From Actinomyces sp. AC-20-1 (lineage in GTDB: Bacteria > Actinomycetota > Actinomycetes > Actinomycetales > Actinomycetaceae): a stretch of 64,000 nt of DNA. The notes under the pieces were generated by a model, which had not been told where the DNA came from, searched no databases, and was given only the letters and a program-made list of their open reading frames with translations. The DNA is taken from the NCBI RefSeq assembly GCF_023369555.1, contig NZ_JACJVC010000003.1, positions 148,787 to 212,786 of the forward strand, written 5' to 3'. Shown here one piece after another: positions 18,675 through 27,630 of the stretch. Every line of letters starts with the position of its first letter. The stretch's first letter is position 1. A program made the translations under genes and the position numbers.

Positions 18675-20669
18675 TCAGACGCGTCTGAGGTAACGCACGG
18701 CTCCTGCGGCGACGAGGACACTCGCCCCTGCGGGCAGGTGCTCGCCGCTGAGGACGTCCGTCAGGGCGGCGGGGGCCGACCAGAGAAGGTCCGTGGTGCC
18801 GTGGTTGAGGAGGATGTCCCAGGTGCCGCGCTCACCCGTGCGGCTGGTGTGCTCGAGCTCGCCGGCAAGAGGGTGGCCGGCGGAGGGCGCGACGAGCGAG
18901 GAGAGCAGGCGGTGGCGACCGGCCTGGGTGAGACTGGCGCCCAGGCGCACGACGGTGCCACGGCCGAAGGCGTGGCGGGTGACCGCGGGCGTGCCGGCGA
19001 GCCAGTCAGAGGTCCATGTGCCAACGACCTCGGCGCCCGTGGGCCGCAGGATCTCGAAGGTGTGGCGGGCCTCATCGGTGCTTCCGTCGGGCAGGGTGAG
19101 AGTGAGGGCGACGTGCGGCTCCCGGGCGTCGGTCTCCTCAACCTCGCAGCCGAGCAGCTCGTCGACCCGCTCGTCGATGAGGACACGGCCGGTTGAGGCG
19201 GTGGCGAATCCCCTCGGGCCGACGACGAGCGTACCGCCTTGGGCGACATAGTCGCCCAGGGCGTCGATGACGTCGTCGTGCGCCATGTACAGGCCCGCGG
19301 CGACGACGAGGTCGTAGCCGGACAGGTCGCTGCGCCCGTCGGTGACGTCGACGCCGCCGACGTGGCGCGCCAGGGCCTCGTGCCACTCCTGGGCCTCTGT
19401 GGGGACGGTGAGGTGGTCGCTGTGGCCGTCCACGACCTTGCTGTACCACCAGGAGTCCCAGTCCATGACGACGGCGGCGCGGGCGTCGACGCGGCTGCCG
19501 ACGAGGTCCCCCAGGCGAGCGAGGTCTGCGCCCAGGACCTGGGTCTCGTGGTAGGTGCGGGTGTCGGTGCGGCCTCGGTGGTCGAGGACACCGCCGAACC
19601 ACATCTCGGAGCCGCCGGGAGCGGTGCGCATCTGGAAGCACAGGACAGCGTCAGATCCTTGGGCGACAGCCTGGTGGCTCCAGCGGCCCATGACTCCGGG
19701 CCCCTTGGAAGGGTTGACGGTTCGGCACGTGGTGGAGACCGGGGCCTGCTCCATGAGCCACAGGGGCTTGCCAGGGGCGACCGCGCGCATGAGGGCGTGC
19801 TGGAAGGCCATCTCCGGCCAGGCGCGCTCGGTGCGCGGGTAGTTGTCCCAGGACACGACGTCGAGCTCACGCGCGAAGCGGTAGTAGTCCAGGTGCTCGT
19901 AAGCGCCCATGAGATTCGTGGTGACCGGGTGGGCGCCGCCATCGACACGGCGCACCTGCGTGATCTCTCCCTCGAGGCAGGCGGAGAACTGCTCGGTCAT
20001 GTAGCGCTTGTACTCGAGGGTGATGATGGGGAACCCGGAGCGGTAGGGGCCTCCCCAGTGCTCGGTGAGGCCGTTGGGGGCCGGGATCTCGTCGACGTCG
20101 GTGAGGATGTGCGACCAGACCTGGGTGCACCAGTCGTGGTTGAGCTGCTCGAGTGAGCCGTGCGTGCCCAGGAGCCATTGGCGGAACCCGGCCACGCAGT
20201 CCTCGCAGTAGCACACGCCGCCGTACTCGTTGCCGATGTGCCAGGCCAGCAGCGCCGGGTGCTCGTGGTAGCGCTCGGCGACGACACGGGCCAGGCGCTG
20301 CGAGGCGGAGCGGTAGACCGTCGAGGTCGGGCAGAAGTTGTGCCGTTGGCCGTAACCGTGGCGCAGGCCCTGGAAGTCGACGCGCATCGTCGTCGGCTCG
20401 GCCTTGACGAGCCACGGTGGCAGGGCGGGGGTGGCGGTGCCGAGGATGACCCCGAGCCCGCGTTCGTGGACGCGGTCGAGGACCGCGTCCAGGCGCTCGA
20501 AGGTGAAGGTGTCCGGGCGGGGCTGGAGCGCGGACCAGCCGAACACGTTGAGGGTGAGGGTGTTGACGTCCGCGGCCTCGAAGGCGTCAAGGTCGGTGTC
20601 GATGGTGAGGTAGTCCCACTGCTCCGGGTTGTAGTCGCCTCCGTGGAGGACGCGGTCGGGCAGGATCAT
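18675..20669 (-). CDS. Beta-galactosidase/alpha-L-arabinopyranosidase, GH42
   Basis: This 664-residue protein has a GH42 TIM barrel beginning with the HGGDYNPEQW signature, a Cys cluster (CYCEDC) for zinc, a glutamine-amidotransferase-like trimerisation domain (about residues 400-590) and a small C-terminal beta domain. The acid/base Glu is in WHIGNEYGG near residue 145 and the nucleophile Glu in LMEQAP near residue 305. It lacks a signal peptide. In a xylan/pectin oligosaccharide operon it could release galactose or arabinopyranose side groups; which one cannot be told from sequence alone. Confidence 0.92.
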   Translation of the reverse strand: MILPDRVLHGGDYNPEQWDYLTIDTDLDAFEAADVNTLTLNVFGWSALQPRPDTFTFERLDAVLDRVHERGLGVILGTATPALPPWLVKAEPTTMRVDFQGLRHGYGQRHNFCPTSTVYRSASQRLARVVAERYHEHPALLAWHIGNEYGGVCYCEDCVAGFRQWLLGTHGSLEQLNHDWCTQVWSHILTDVDEIPAPNGLTEHWGGPYRSGFPIITLEYKRYMTEQFSACLEGEITQVRRVDGGAHPVTTNLMGAYEHLDYYRFARELDVVSWDNYPRTERAWPEMAFQHALMRAVAPGKPLWLMEQAPVSTTCRTVNPSKGPGVMGRWSHQAVAQGSDAVLCFQMRTAPGGSEMWFGGVLDHRGRTDTRTYHETQVLGADLARLGDLVGSRVDARAAVVMDWDSWWYSKVVDGHSDHLTVPTEAQEWHEALARHVGGVDVTDGRSDLSGYDLVVAAGLYMAHDDVIDALGDYVAQGGTLVVGPRGFATASTGRVLIDERVDELLGCEVEETDAREPHVALTLTLPDGSTDEARHTFEILRPTGAEVVGTWTSDWLAGTPAVTRHAFGRGTVVRLGASLTQAGRHRLLSSLVAPSAGHPLAGELEHTSRTGERGTWDILLNHGTTDLLWSAPAALTDVLSGEHLPAGASVLVAAGAVRYLRRV

Positions 20670-20730
20670 GGGCTGGTCTCCTGGGGTGCAGTGGTCGGCA
20701 GGGAGTGGCTTCGGGCGCGGCGTTGGAGGA

Positions 20731-21552
20731 TCAGGACCCGGCGGGCGCGGTGAACTGGTCGGTGAGGATCTCGCGGGCGCGACGCGTGGCTGGGGCGGTG
20801 AGCAGGCACAGGGGCACCCAGGCGAGCATGAGCATCGCGGGCCAGGTGAGCAGGACGTAGAGCCCCGCAGCCCCCAGCGCGGACAGGAACAGCGTCCCGG
20901 AGGGGTCGCGCAGGCTCATGACGGCGCTGAGGACGACGAGGTCCTGGGTGCCGAAGGAGAACAGGGCGCAGATGGTGCCGGCGCGGGCGAGCAGGAGCAG
21001 GACGACGGCGAGGGCGGAGATGAGTGCCAGGCGCCACCCTCCTACGACGCCGTCGGCGCTCATCGTCAGTCCCATGACGAGGGCGACGGCGAGGAAGGCC
21101 AGTGGGCCGAACTGGACCACCGAGCCGGCCCAGCCCCGCCACAGCGCCCTCGCACGGCGCAGGGCGGCGGGCTCGTCCATCCAACCCGGCCGGGTGACGG
21201 CGTAGACGAGCGCCGGCAGGGTGGTGAAGGCGAGCGTGGTGGACAGGGCGATGAGGACGAGGGACCAGGCGCTGGCGCCGTCGAGGAAGAGGAGGGCGAG
21301 CTCGGCGGGGGCCAGGAGCGGCACCACGGCGAGGACCAGGGCGGCCGCCTGGTACACGAGGCAGGACCAACGGTAGATGATGCTGTTCTCGATGCCCTCG
21401 GCCCTGGGCCCGGAGCGTCGGGCACCGGCTTGCGTGCCGGCAGGCTCCTGCGGCCAGGCGAGGTCGGAGTCCTCAGCCTCGGGTCGCGCAGGTGCGTCGG
21501 CACTGTCCGGGTGCCCGGCGCCGTGGGGCTGCTGTGTCTGCGGTGGTGTCAC
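20731..21552 (-). CDS. YesL-like membrane protein (DUF624)
   Basis: About 273 residues with a disordered Pro/Ala/Glu-rich N-terminus followed by roughly five to six hydrophobic segments (starting near EGIENSIIYRW). Members of this family sit beside LplB/YtcP/LplA-type transporters and glycosidases, as here, but their function is not established. The GTG at 21552 is my preferred start because an AGAGGG-like site precedes it; an ATG two codons upstream (21558) is an alternative. It lies between the binding-protein gene and the GH42 gene and is separated from the former by a strong hairpin. Confidence 0.7.
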   Translation of the reverse strand: MTPPQTQQPHGAGHPDSADAPARPEAEDSDLAWPQEPAGTQAGARRSGPRAEGIENSIIYRWSCLVYQAAALVLAVVPLLAPAELALLFLDGASAWSLVLIALSTTLAFTTLPALVYAVTRPGWMDEPAALRRARALWRGWAGSVVQFGPLAFLAVALVMGLTMSADGVVGGWRLALISALAVVLLLLARAGTICALFSFGTQDLVVLSAVMSLRDPSGTLFLSALGAAGLYVLLTWPAMLMLAWVPLCLLTAPATRRAREILTDQFTAPAGS

Positions 21553-21632
21553 GCCCATCCCTCTCTGCCCCGTGACGGAGCACCTGCTGCTTGGCCCGCC
21601 CTCGAGGTCCTGCGCCGTCGGCTGGAGGGCGC

Positions 21633-21686
21633 AGGTGAGGACGGTCCCGGGTGGGCAACGGCAGCTCCCCGGGACCGTCCTCACCT
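21633..21686 (-). terminator. Strong hairpin after the LplA-type binding-protein gene
   Basis: A perfect 19-bp stem (21633-21651 with 21668-21686) surrounds a 16-nt loop, just downstream of the binding-protein stop at 21717 and upstream of the YesL-like gene. It would end or attenuate transcription, or protect the upstream mRNA, letting the binding protein and permeases be made in excess of the glycosidases. Confidence 0.75.
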
Positions 21687-21716
21687 CTACTGAGGCGGTG
21701 TCAGTGCTTGCCCCGG

Positions 21717-23369
21717 TCAGGCCTTGGCTGCGGCCTTCTGGGCGTCGTTGATGATCTGCATGTACTGCTCGACGCCCTGGGCGGAGATCTCGCTGACGTA
21801 GGAGTCCCACTCGGACAGGCTGCGCTGGCCGGTGATGAACTTCAGCGTCTCCGCCATGACGAAGTCCTGCAGCGGGGTCTTGAGCAGGGTGGCCTGCTCC
21901 TGCTGGGACTCGTCGAGCGGGGCGGCAGGCGGGATGGGGGCCTGGGTGTGAGTGGCTGCCATCTCCTCCTGCCAGGCGAGCTCCTTGGGCAGCATCATCG
22001 AGTGCAGCAGCTCGGTGGTGCCGCCGTAGGCGAAGACGCCACCGGAGAAGCCGTACTCGATGCGCAAGTCCGTCGTGCCGGCCGGGTTGAGGCCGTTGTA
22101 GTTGATCTCCGGCATGAGGGTGCGGGTACCGTCCTCAGCCTTGGTGTAGGTAACGCCCTCAACGCCCCACTTGCAGAACTCCTCGCCCTCATCGGAGTAC
22201 CAGAGCCAGTCGATGAACTGCATCATGGCGACGAAGTTCGGGGCCTCGGTGGCCTTGGAGGAGATCATGATGCCGTTCTCCAGGCGGGTGCCGCCCATGA
22301 GGGCGCCGGCGGGGCCTGCGGGGACGAGGACCTTGCAGATCTCGAAGTTGCCCTCGCCCAGGGACTCCTTCATGGAGGTCTCGTAGCTGACGTCGTACTG
22401 CGAGTTGGTGCCGATGGCCACGGTGCGGCCCGCGGTGAAGTTGTTGACGGCCGTGTCCTCGTCCTGGGTGAAGGAGTCGGGGTCGAGCACACCGGCCTCG
22501 ACCATCCCGTGAAGCATCTCGAGCATGGCCTTGTAGTTGTCCGAGGTGCCGCAGAAGACGTACTCGGAGGTGTCCTCGTCCCACTCGGCGAGGGTGGTCA
22601 TGCCCCAGGAGCCACCGGACTGGGTGCCGTAGGAGACGGCTGCGAGGTTGAGCATGCTCAGGCCCTCGAAGCGGTCGGAGATGCCCTTCATCTCCGGGTG
22701 GGCCTGGAGGACCTTGGCGATGGCGTCCTGCAGCTCCTGCCAGGTGGTCGGCAGGGCGATGCCCTGCTCGTCGAGGAGGTCCTTGCGGATCTCGAAGGTG
22801 TAGTCGGGCCAGATCTCCTCGTGCAGGCCCGGCAGGACGTAGATGGAGCCGTCCGCCTTGCGGATGGTGTCGAGGTCGGCCTCCATCTTCCAGTCGGAGA
22901 CCTTCTTCTGGAAGTTCGGCATGAGGTCGAAGTAGTCCGAGACTGCCAGGATGGCACCGGAGGAGACGAAGGCGTCCTCCTGGCCCGGGTAGGTCTTGGG
23001 CATGATGAGCGGGGCGTCACCGGAGGAGACCAGGAGGGAGCGCTTCTGGCTGTAGTCGGACATCGGGACGATCGTCATGTCGAGCGTGACGTTCGTGCGC
23101 TTGGTGATCTCCTCGAAGAGGAGCCAGTCCGCCTTGTAGGGGTAGATCGGGTGGTCGGAGAACAGGCAGGTGAAGCTGACGGGCTCGGTCGCCTTGAACT
23201 GCTGGTCGGCGGCGAAGTCGGTCATGGCGGCACCGGTGTTCTCGGTTCCGGCGACCTCGCCGGAGTCGGAGCCGGAGGATCCGCAGGCGGCGAGTGTCGC
23301 CGCAGCCACGGTACTGAGGAGCAGGGCGCCGGCCTGGCGGCGGGTGAGCGGGGAGCTGAGGAGACTCAT
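21717..23369 (-). CDS. LplA/LipO-type oligosaccharide-binding lipoprotein
   Basis: This 550-residue solute-binding protein has a twin-arginine-like leader (LTRRQAGALLL) and lipobox LAAC. It is longer than ordinary CUT1 receptors, as expected for the LplA/YtcQ group that accompanies LplB and YtcP permeases, and has the typical ADWLLFEEITKRTNV and MPKTYPGQEDAF segments. In Paenibacillus this transporter type imports aldouronates, which fits the GH67 gene in the same operon. It follows the two permease genes rather than preceding them. Confidence 0.9.
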   Translation of the reverse strand: MSLLSSPLTRRQAGALLLSTVAAATLAACGSSGSDSGEVAGTENTGAAMTDFAADQQFKATEPVSFTCLFSDHPIYPYKADWLLFEEITKRTNVTLDMTIVPMSDYSQKRSLLVSSGDAPLIMPKTYPGQEDAFVSSGAILAVSDYFDLMPNFQKKVSDWKMEADLDTIRKADGSIYVLPGLHEEIWPDYTFEIRKDLLDEQGIALPTTWQELQDAIAKVLQAHPEMKGISDRFEGLSMLNLAAVSYGTQSGGSWGMTTLAEWDEDTSEYVFCGTSDNYKAMLEMLHGMVEAGVLDPDSFTQDEDTAVNNFTAGRTVAIGTNSQYDVSYETSMKESLGEGNFEICKVLVPAGPAGALMGGTRLENGIMISSKATEAPNFVAMMQFIDWLWYSDEGEEFCKWGVEGVTYTKAEDGTRTLMPEINYNGLNPAGTTDLRIEYGFSGGVFAYGGTTELLHSMMLPKELAWQEEMAATHTQAPIPPAAPLDESQQEQATLLKTPLQDFVMAETLKFITGQRSLSEWDSYVSEISAQGVEQYMQIINDAQKAAAKA

Positions 23370-23495
23370 CGGTGAGTGCCTTTCGTGGTGCTGGGTGCTG
23401 GTCGGCGGATAGCAGTTGAGGAGAAGGCGGGGCAGGCCGTCCGGGCGGTGACAGGGAGAGTCAGCCCGGTCTCGGAGGTGGGAGGGTGTCCGGTG

Positions 23496-24389
23496 TCAGC
23501 CCTTGACGGAGCCGAGGGTGACGCCGGTGACGAAGTACCTCTGGACGAAGGGGTAGACGCACAGGATCGGCAGTGCGGTGAGGACCATCGTGACGGCCTT
23601 GAGGTTGGAGGCGACCTGGGCGGTGTCCGCGCCTCCGCCACCGACAGCCTCGGTGCCTGTGGCGCCCGCAAGCATGTTGCGCAGGTAGATCGTCACCGGG
23701 AACATCGAGGAGTCGTCGAAGTAGAGGAAGGCCCCGAACCAGGCATTCCAGTTGGAGACGGCGTAGAAGAGGAACATCGTGGCGATGATCGCCTTCGACA
23801 GAGGTAGCACGATGCGGAAGAGGATGCCGTAAGTGCCCAGCCCGTCAAGCTCAGCCGCCTCCTCCAGCTCGTGCGGAAGCCCCTCGAAGAAGGCCTTCAT
23901 GACGAGCAGGTTGAAGACGCTGATGGCATTGGGCAGGACGACTGCCCAGATCGTGTTCTTCAGGCCGAGGTTGGTGATGAGGATGTAGTTGGGGATGAGG
24001 CCACCGTTGAAGAACATCGTGAAGACGGCGAAGCCGATGAGCAGCGGACGGCCTCTGAGGTTCTGCTTGGACAGCACGTAGGCGAAGGCCGTGGTGAAGA
24101 CCAGGGCGATGGCGGTGGCGACGACCGTGTAGAGGATCGTGTTCTTGTAGCCGGTCCAGAAGGCGGTGTCGGCCAGGACGAGCCTGTACGTCGTCGTGTT
24201 GAAGCCGACGGGCCACAGTCCCACCTGCCCGGTGGAGATCGCGGCCTCTGAGGAGAAGGACTTGGCGACGACGTTGAGGAAGGGGAAGAGCGTCACGAAG
24301 ATGACGCCGAGGAGCACCACCGTGTTGAGGACCCGGAAGGCCTTGTAGGACGGGGAGTCGTACCTGATGTTCTGCGTGTTGGCCATCAT
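23496..24389 (-). CDS. YtcP/LplC-type ABC transporter permease
   Basis: This 297-residue permease has six transmembrane helices, an EAA loop (HELEEAAELDGLGTYGILFRI) and the family's C-terminal FVTGVTLGSVKG. The ATG at 24389 follows the stop of the partner permease by 3 bp; a second ATG one codon later is also possible. It forms the inner-membrane channel of the oligosaccharide transporter with the upstream LplB-type protein. Confidence 0.93.
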   Translation of the reverse strand: MMANTQNIRYDSPSYKAFRVLNTVVLLGVIFVTLFPFLNVVAKSFSSEAAISTGQVGLWPVGFNTTTYRLVLADTAFWTGYKNTILYTVVATAIALVFTTAFAYVLSKQNLRGRPLLIGFAVFTMFFNGGLIPNYILITNLGLKNTIWAVVLPNAISVFNLLVMKAFFEGLPHELEEAAELDGLGTYGILFRIVLPLSKAIIATMFLFYAVSNWNAWFGAFLYFDDSSMFPVTIYLRNMLAGATGTEAVGGGGADTAQVASNLKAVTMVLTALPILCVYPFVQRYFVTGVTLGSVKG

Positions 24390-24392
24390 TGA

Positions 24393-25400
24393 TCACCACA
24401 GGCTCGTGTTTGCGAGCTTCCGGGAGAGGAAGTTCGCCGTGAGGACGAGAGTCAGGCCGATGAGGGACTCGAACAGGCCGATGGCGGCGGCGTAGGAGAA
24501 GTTGGAGGCCTGCAGGCCGACTCGGTACAGGTACGTGGAGATGACGTCACCGGTGGAGTAGGTCAGCGGGTTGTAGATGAGGAGGATCTTCTCGAAGCCG
24601 ACGGCGAGGAAGGAGCCGACGTTGAGGACGAGGAGGGTGACGATGGTGGGGCGGATGCCGGGCAGGGTGATATGCCAGGTCTGTTGCAGCCTGTTGGCGC
24701 CGTCGAGCTGGGCCGCCTCATAGAGGGAGTCGTCGATCGTCGTCAGGGCCGCGAGATAGAGGATCGTGCCCCAGCCGACGGTCTGCCAGACGTCGGAGAT
24801 GACATAGATCGGCACGAAGTACTTCGCGTTCTGGATGAAGTTGACAGCGTCGCCGCCGAAGAGCCTGATGACCTGGTTGATGGGGCCCTCGACCGAGACG
24901 ACCTCCATGATGATTCCGGCAATGATGACCATCGACAGGAAGTGGGGCAGGTAGGAGACCGTCTGCACGGCTCGCTTGAACCAGGTCCTGCGGACCTCGT
25001 TGAGAAGGAGAGCGAGGATGATCGGCATGGGGAAGGACACGAGCAGCGTGGTGAAGCCGATGGTCACCGTGTTGCGGAAGACCCGCCAGAAGGTGGGGTC
25101 CGAGATGAACATCTTGACGTAGCGCAGGCCCACCCACTCCTCGCCGTACATCGAGCCGCCGGGAGTGAACCTGCGGAAGGCGATGACGTTGCCGATCATC
25201 GGGGCGTAGCGGAAGACGATGAACCAGATGACGGGGATGACGACAAGGGTGTAGAGCTGCCAGTCGCCACGGCGGCTGGAGCGACGTCGTCTGGCCTTGT
25301 CCCTCTTTCTCCTCGTGCCGCTATCGGTCTCGGCGGCGAGCACCGGTTGGGTCTCGGCAGGGACGGCCTGGGGGGCCACGACTTCCGCCACGAGCATCAC
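24393..25400 (-). CDS. LplB/YteP-type ABC transporter permease
   Basis: This 335-residue permease has a 45-residue cytoplasmic N-terminus with a very basic block (RRKRDKARRRRSSRR) before the first membrane helix, then six helices and an EAA motif (DSLYEAAQLDGANRLQQTWHI). It is the first gene of the aldouronate-type operon and lies 58 bp downstream of a well-formed promoter and two dyads that could be operators. Confidence 0.93.
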   Translation of the reverse strand: MMLVAEVVAPQAVPAETQPVLAAETDSGTRRKRDKARRRRSSRRGDWQLYTLVVIPVIWFIVFRYAPMIGNVIAFRRFTPGGSMYGEEWVGLRYVKMFISDPTFWRVFRNTVTIGFTTLLVSFPMPIILALLLNEVRRTWFKRAVQTVSYLPHFLSMVIIAGIIMEVVSVEGPINQVIRLFGGDAVNFIQNAKYFVPIYVISDVWQTVGWGTILYLAALTTIDDSLYEAAQLDGANRLQQTWHITLPGIRPTIVTLLVLNVGSFLAVGFEKILLIYNPLTYSTGDVISTYLYRVGLQASNFSYAAAIGLFESLIGLTLVLTANFLSRKLANTSLW

Positions 25401-25420
25401 CTCCTTGTGACTCAGTGCTA

Positions 25421-25449
25421 CGAACTGTTTCGCATTGACGTTCGTTCAA
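25421..25449. promoter_or_regulatory. Putative repressor-binding sites upstream of lplB-type operon
   Basis: CGAACTGTTTCG (25421-25432) has CGAA/TTCG half-sites and its complement matches the 27828 element at 10 of 12 positions. TTGA and TCAA half-sites 7 bp apart form a second dyad at 25435-25449. Both lie just downstream of the predicted -10 box. Confidence 0.5.
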
Positions 25450-25457
25450 CCTGGACC

Positions 25458-25486
25458 AGAGTAACGACGAGGAAAACCCTCGTCAA
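25458..25486 (-). promoter_or_regulatory. Predicted promoter of the aldouronate-type operon
   Basis: On the minus strand, -35 TTGACG (25481-25486) and -10 TACTCT (25458-25463) are separated by 17 bp. A further CGAAAATCGA element lies just upstream at 25501. Confidence 0.6.
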
Positions 25487-25603
25487 GGCATTTGTCGTAT
25501 CGAAAATCGAATCGTGTTGACATGCCGAGACGACGACGCGGGGCAGGCGGCTCCGACGCCACCCACCCCGCGCTCAGCACCCCTGAGGCTCAAGGCCCTG
25601 GTC

Positions 25604-26575
25604 TCACCACCCCGCTCTCTCCCGCAGCCACTGGAGCTGACGGCGCAGGTAGTGGTACTCACCGCCCTCGTGCCCGTTGTCAGGGAACAGGTGCACCTCG
25701 GCCTCGCCACCGTAGGCGGCCAGCGCCTGCTGGCCACCAAGCGTGGGGCAGGTGACGTCGCGCAGGGCCAGGGCCCACAGGGAGGGGGCGCTGGCACGTC
25801 GGGCGTGGTTGACGCCGTCGACGTAGGACAGCGTCCGCAGGACCTCCTCACGCCCGGCGCGGCGCACGGCGAGGTAGCGGGACAGCTCGTTGTAGGGCTC
25901 ACCCTGGGCCATCGGGAGGACGGCGGGGACGTCGCACAGGAACGGCACCGACACGGTCACGCCGGCAAGGCCGTCCACGAGTCCGGCGACGGCCAGGGCG
26001 ACACCGCCCCCCTGGGAGTTGCCCATGACCATTGTCCGTGCCGCATCGACGTCGGGAAGCGAGCGCACCGCCTCGATGGCCCGCACGGCATCGGCGATGA
26101 GGCGGCGGTAGTAGTACGTCTCGGGCGATGAGATTCCGCGGGTGACGACACCAGGGGCCTCGGGGGCACCGTCGGTCCCGAAATCAGGGGTCTCTCCCCC
26201 GCAGCCGTAGCCGAAGCCCTGCCCCCGCACATCCAGCAGCAGGTGGGCCATGCCCGCGGCGGCGACGTGCGGAGCCTCTCCCGCCAGGCCGCGCCCGCGC
26301 CCGTACCCGGGGACCTGGACGACGACGGGCAGGGGCTCCCGCCCGCGCCGCGCCGGCATCGACAGCCAGGCCCTCACACGGTGCCCACCGAAACCGGAGA
26401 AGGTGAGGTCCCAGTAGACGATCTCGCTCAGGGGCTGGACCACCTCGGTCCGCTCGACGGCGAGGTCGTGAGCACGAGCCTCGGACAGGGTGAGGCGCCA
26501 GAACTCGTCGAAGTCCTCGGGCTCGGCGACAGCGGGGGCGGGCAGGGCGCCGAGCGCAGCAGGAAGGACAGCCAT
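25604..26575 (-). CDS. axe: Acetyl-xylan esterase/cephalosporin-C deacetylase, CE7 (second copy)
   Basis: This 323-residue alpha/beta-hydrolase carries the CE7 signatures RGQ (LLDVRGQGF), GNSQGG and HE (NGHEGGEYHY), with an acidic residue in ALRDVTCPT. It is clearly related to the enzyme at 15507 but diverged in most of its length, so it is not a recent duplicate. No signal peptide. It lies 20 bp after the dehydrogenase gene and just before the aldouronate operon promoter, so it should deacetylate imported xylo-oligosaccharides in the cytoplasm. Confidence 0.9.
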   Translation of the reverse strand: MAVLPAALGALPAPAVAEPEDFDEFWRLTLSEARAHDLAVERTEVVQPLSEIVYWDLTFSGFGGHRVRAWLSMPARRGREPLPVVVQVPGYGRGRGLAGEAPHVAAAGMAHLLLDVRGQGFGYGCGGETPDFGTDGAPEAPGVVTRGISSPETYYYRRLIADAVRAIEAVRSLPDVDAARTMVMGNSQGGGVALAVAGLVDGLAGVTVSVPFLCDVPAVLPMAQGEPYNELSRYLAVRRAGREEVLRTLSYVDGVNHARRASAPSLWALALRDVTCPTLGGQQALAAYGGEAEVHLFPDNGHEGGEYHYLRRQLQWLRERAGW

Positions 26576-26595
26576 GGCACGGACCTCAGGAGCGC

Positions 26596-27630
26596 TCAGC
26601 GACCCGGGTGGACCATCGCCTTGAGCGTCGTCGGTCCGGGCCTGGTGCTCAGCGGCGTCTCGGCGTCGTCCAGCGCGTAGTGGTCGGTGGCGAGCCGGTC
26701 GAGGTCGACCTTGCCGGAGGCGACCAGCTCAATGGCCGTGGGCCAGGTGTTGTGGTAGCGGAAGACGCCGGTGACACCCACCTCGTGGCTGGTGATGTAG
26801 GAGACCGGCAGGAGCATGTCGTCGTCGCCCATGCCGATGATGACGGCCGTCCCTCCGGCCTTGACGCGCTTGATGCCGTCCACCACCGCCGCGGTGACGC
26901 CGGTGGCGTCGAAGAAGGCATCGAAGACACGGCCGTCGAGCGCTGCGGCACCGGGCGCGCAGGCCTCGGTGGCACCGAGCTCGAGCGCCGTCCGGCGACG
27001 CGCCTCGACGGGGTCGGTGACAACGACCTCCGTGGCCCCGTAGGCCCGGGCGACCTGGGCAACGATGACCCCGATGGGGCCGGCGCCGGCGACGAGGACC
27101 GTGCTGCCGACCGTGAGCGCGGCCTTGCGCGCCGAGGCGATGGCGACGCTGAGCGGCTCGAGCAGGGCGCCGGCGTCGAAGGACATGGAGTCCGGGATCT
27201 CGTGGGCGAAGTCGTCCTGGATGAGAGCGTACTCGCTGAAGCAGCCGTCGATGGGAGGGGTGGCGTAGAACTCGATGCGCGGGCAGAGGTTGTACTCGCC
27301 GCGTTTGCAGAACTCGCACACGCGGCAGCAGCGCTGCGGCTCGATGGACACGCGCCGACCCACCCGGGACGGGTCGACGTCGGAGCCGACGGCGACGATG
27401 GTGCCGGCGGCCTCGTGCCCGAGGACCATCGGCTCCTCGACGACGAAGTCGCCGATGCGCCCGTGCTGGTAGTAGTGGACGTCGGAGCCGCACACGCCGA
27501 CGGACTCGATGCGCACCAGGACCTGGTCCGGGTCGGGGTCGGGGACGGGGCGCTGCTGGACCGCGACGGTCCCGGCGCGCAGGAGGACCTGGGCACGCAT
27601 GGTCGTGGGGAGCTGCTCGGTGGTGGTCAT
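26596..27630 (-). CDS. Zinc-dependent polyol dehydrogenase (sorbitol/xylitol dehydrogenase type)
   Basis: This 344-residue medium-chain dehydrogenase has the catalytic-zinc Cys in [10 protein letters not shown], the GHEAAG motif, a four-Cys structural zinc lobe ([16 protein letters not shown]) and a Rossmann fingerprint ([20 protein letters not shown]). These match sorbitol, xylitol or L-iditol 2-dehydrogenases. It probably interconverts a polyol and a ketose with NAD(P). The ATG at 27630 follows GGAGAGGA; the in-frame extension upstream to 27789 has no ribosome site. Grouped with an acetyl-xylan esterase and divergent from a LacI gene. The exact substrate is unknown. Confidence 0.88.
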   Translation of the reverse strand: MTTTEQLPTTMRAQVLLRAGTVAVQQRPVPDPDPDQVLVRIESVGVCGSDVHYYQHGRIGDFVVEEPMVLGHEAAGTIVAVGSDVDPSRVGRRVSIEPQRCCRVCEFCKRGEYNLCPRIEFYATPPIDGCFSEYALIQDDFAHEIPDSMSFDAGALLEPLSVAIASARKAALTVGSTVLVAGAGPIGVIVAQVARAYGATEVVVTDPVEARRRTALELGATEACAPGAAALDGRVFDAFFDATGVTAAVVDGIKRVKAGGTAVIIGMGDDDMLLPVSYITSHEVGVTGVFRYHNTWPTAIELVASGKVDLDRLATDHYALDDAETPLSTRPGPTTLKAMVHPGR

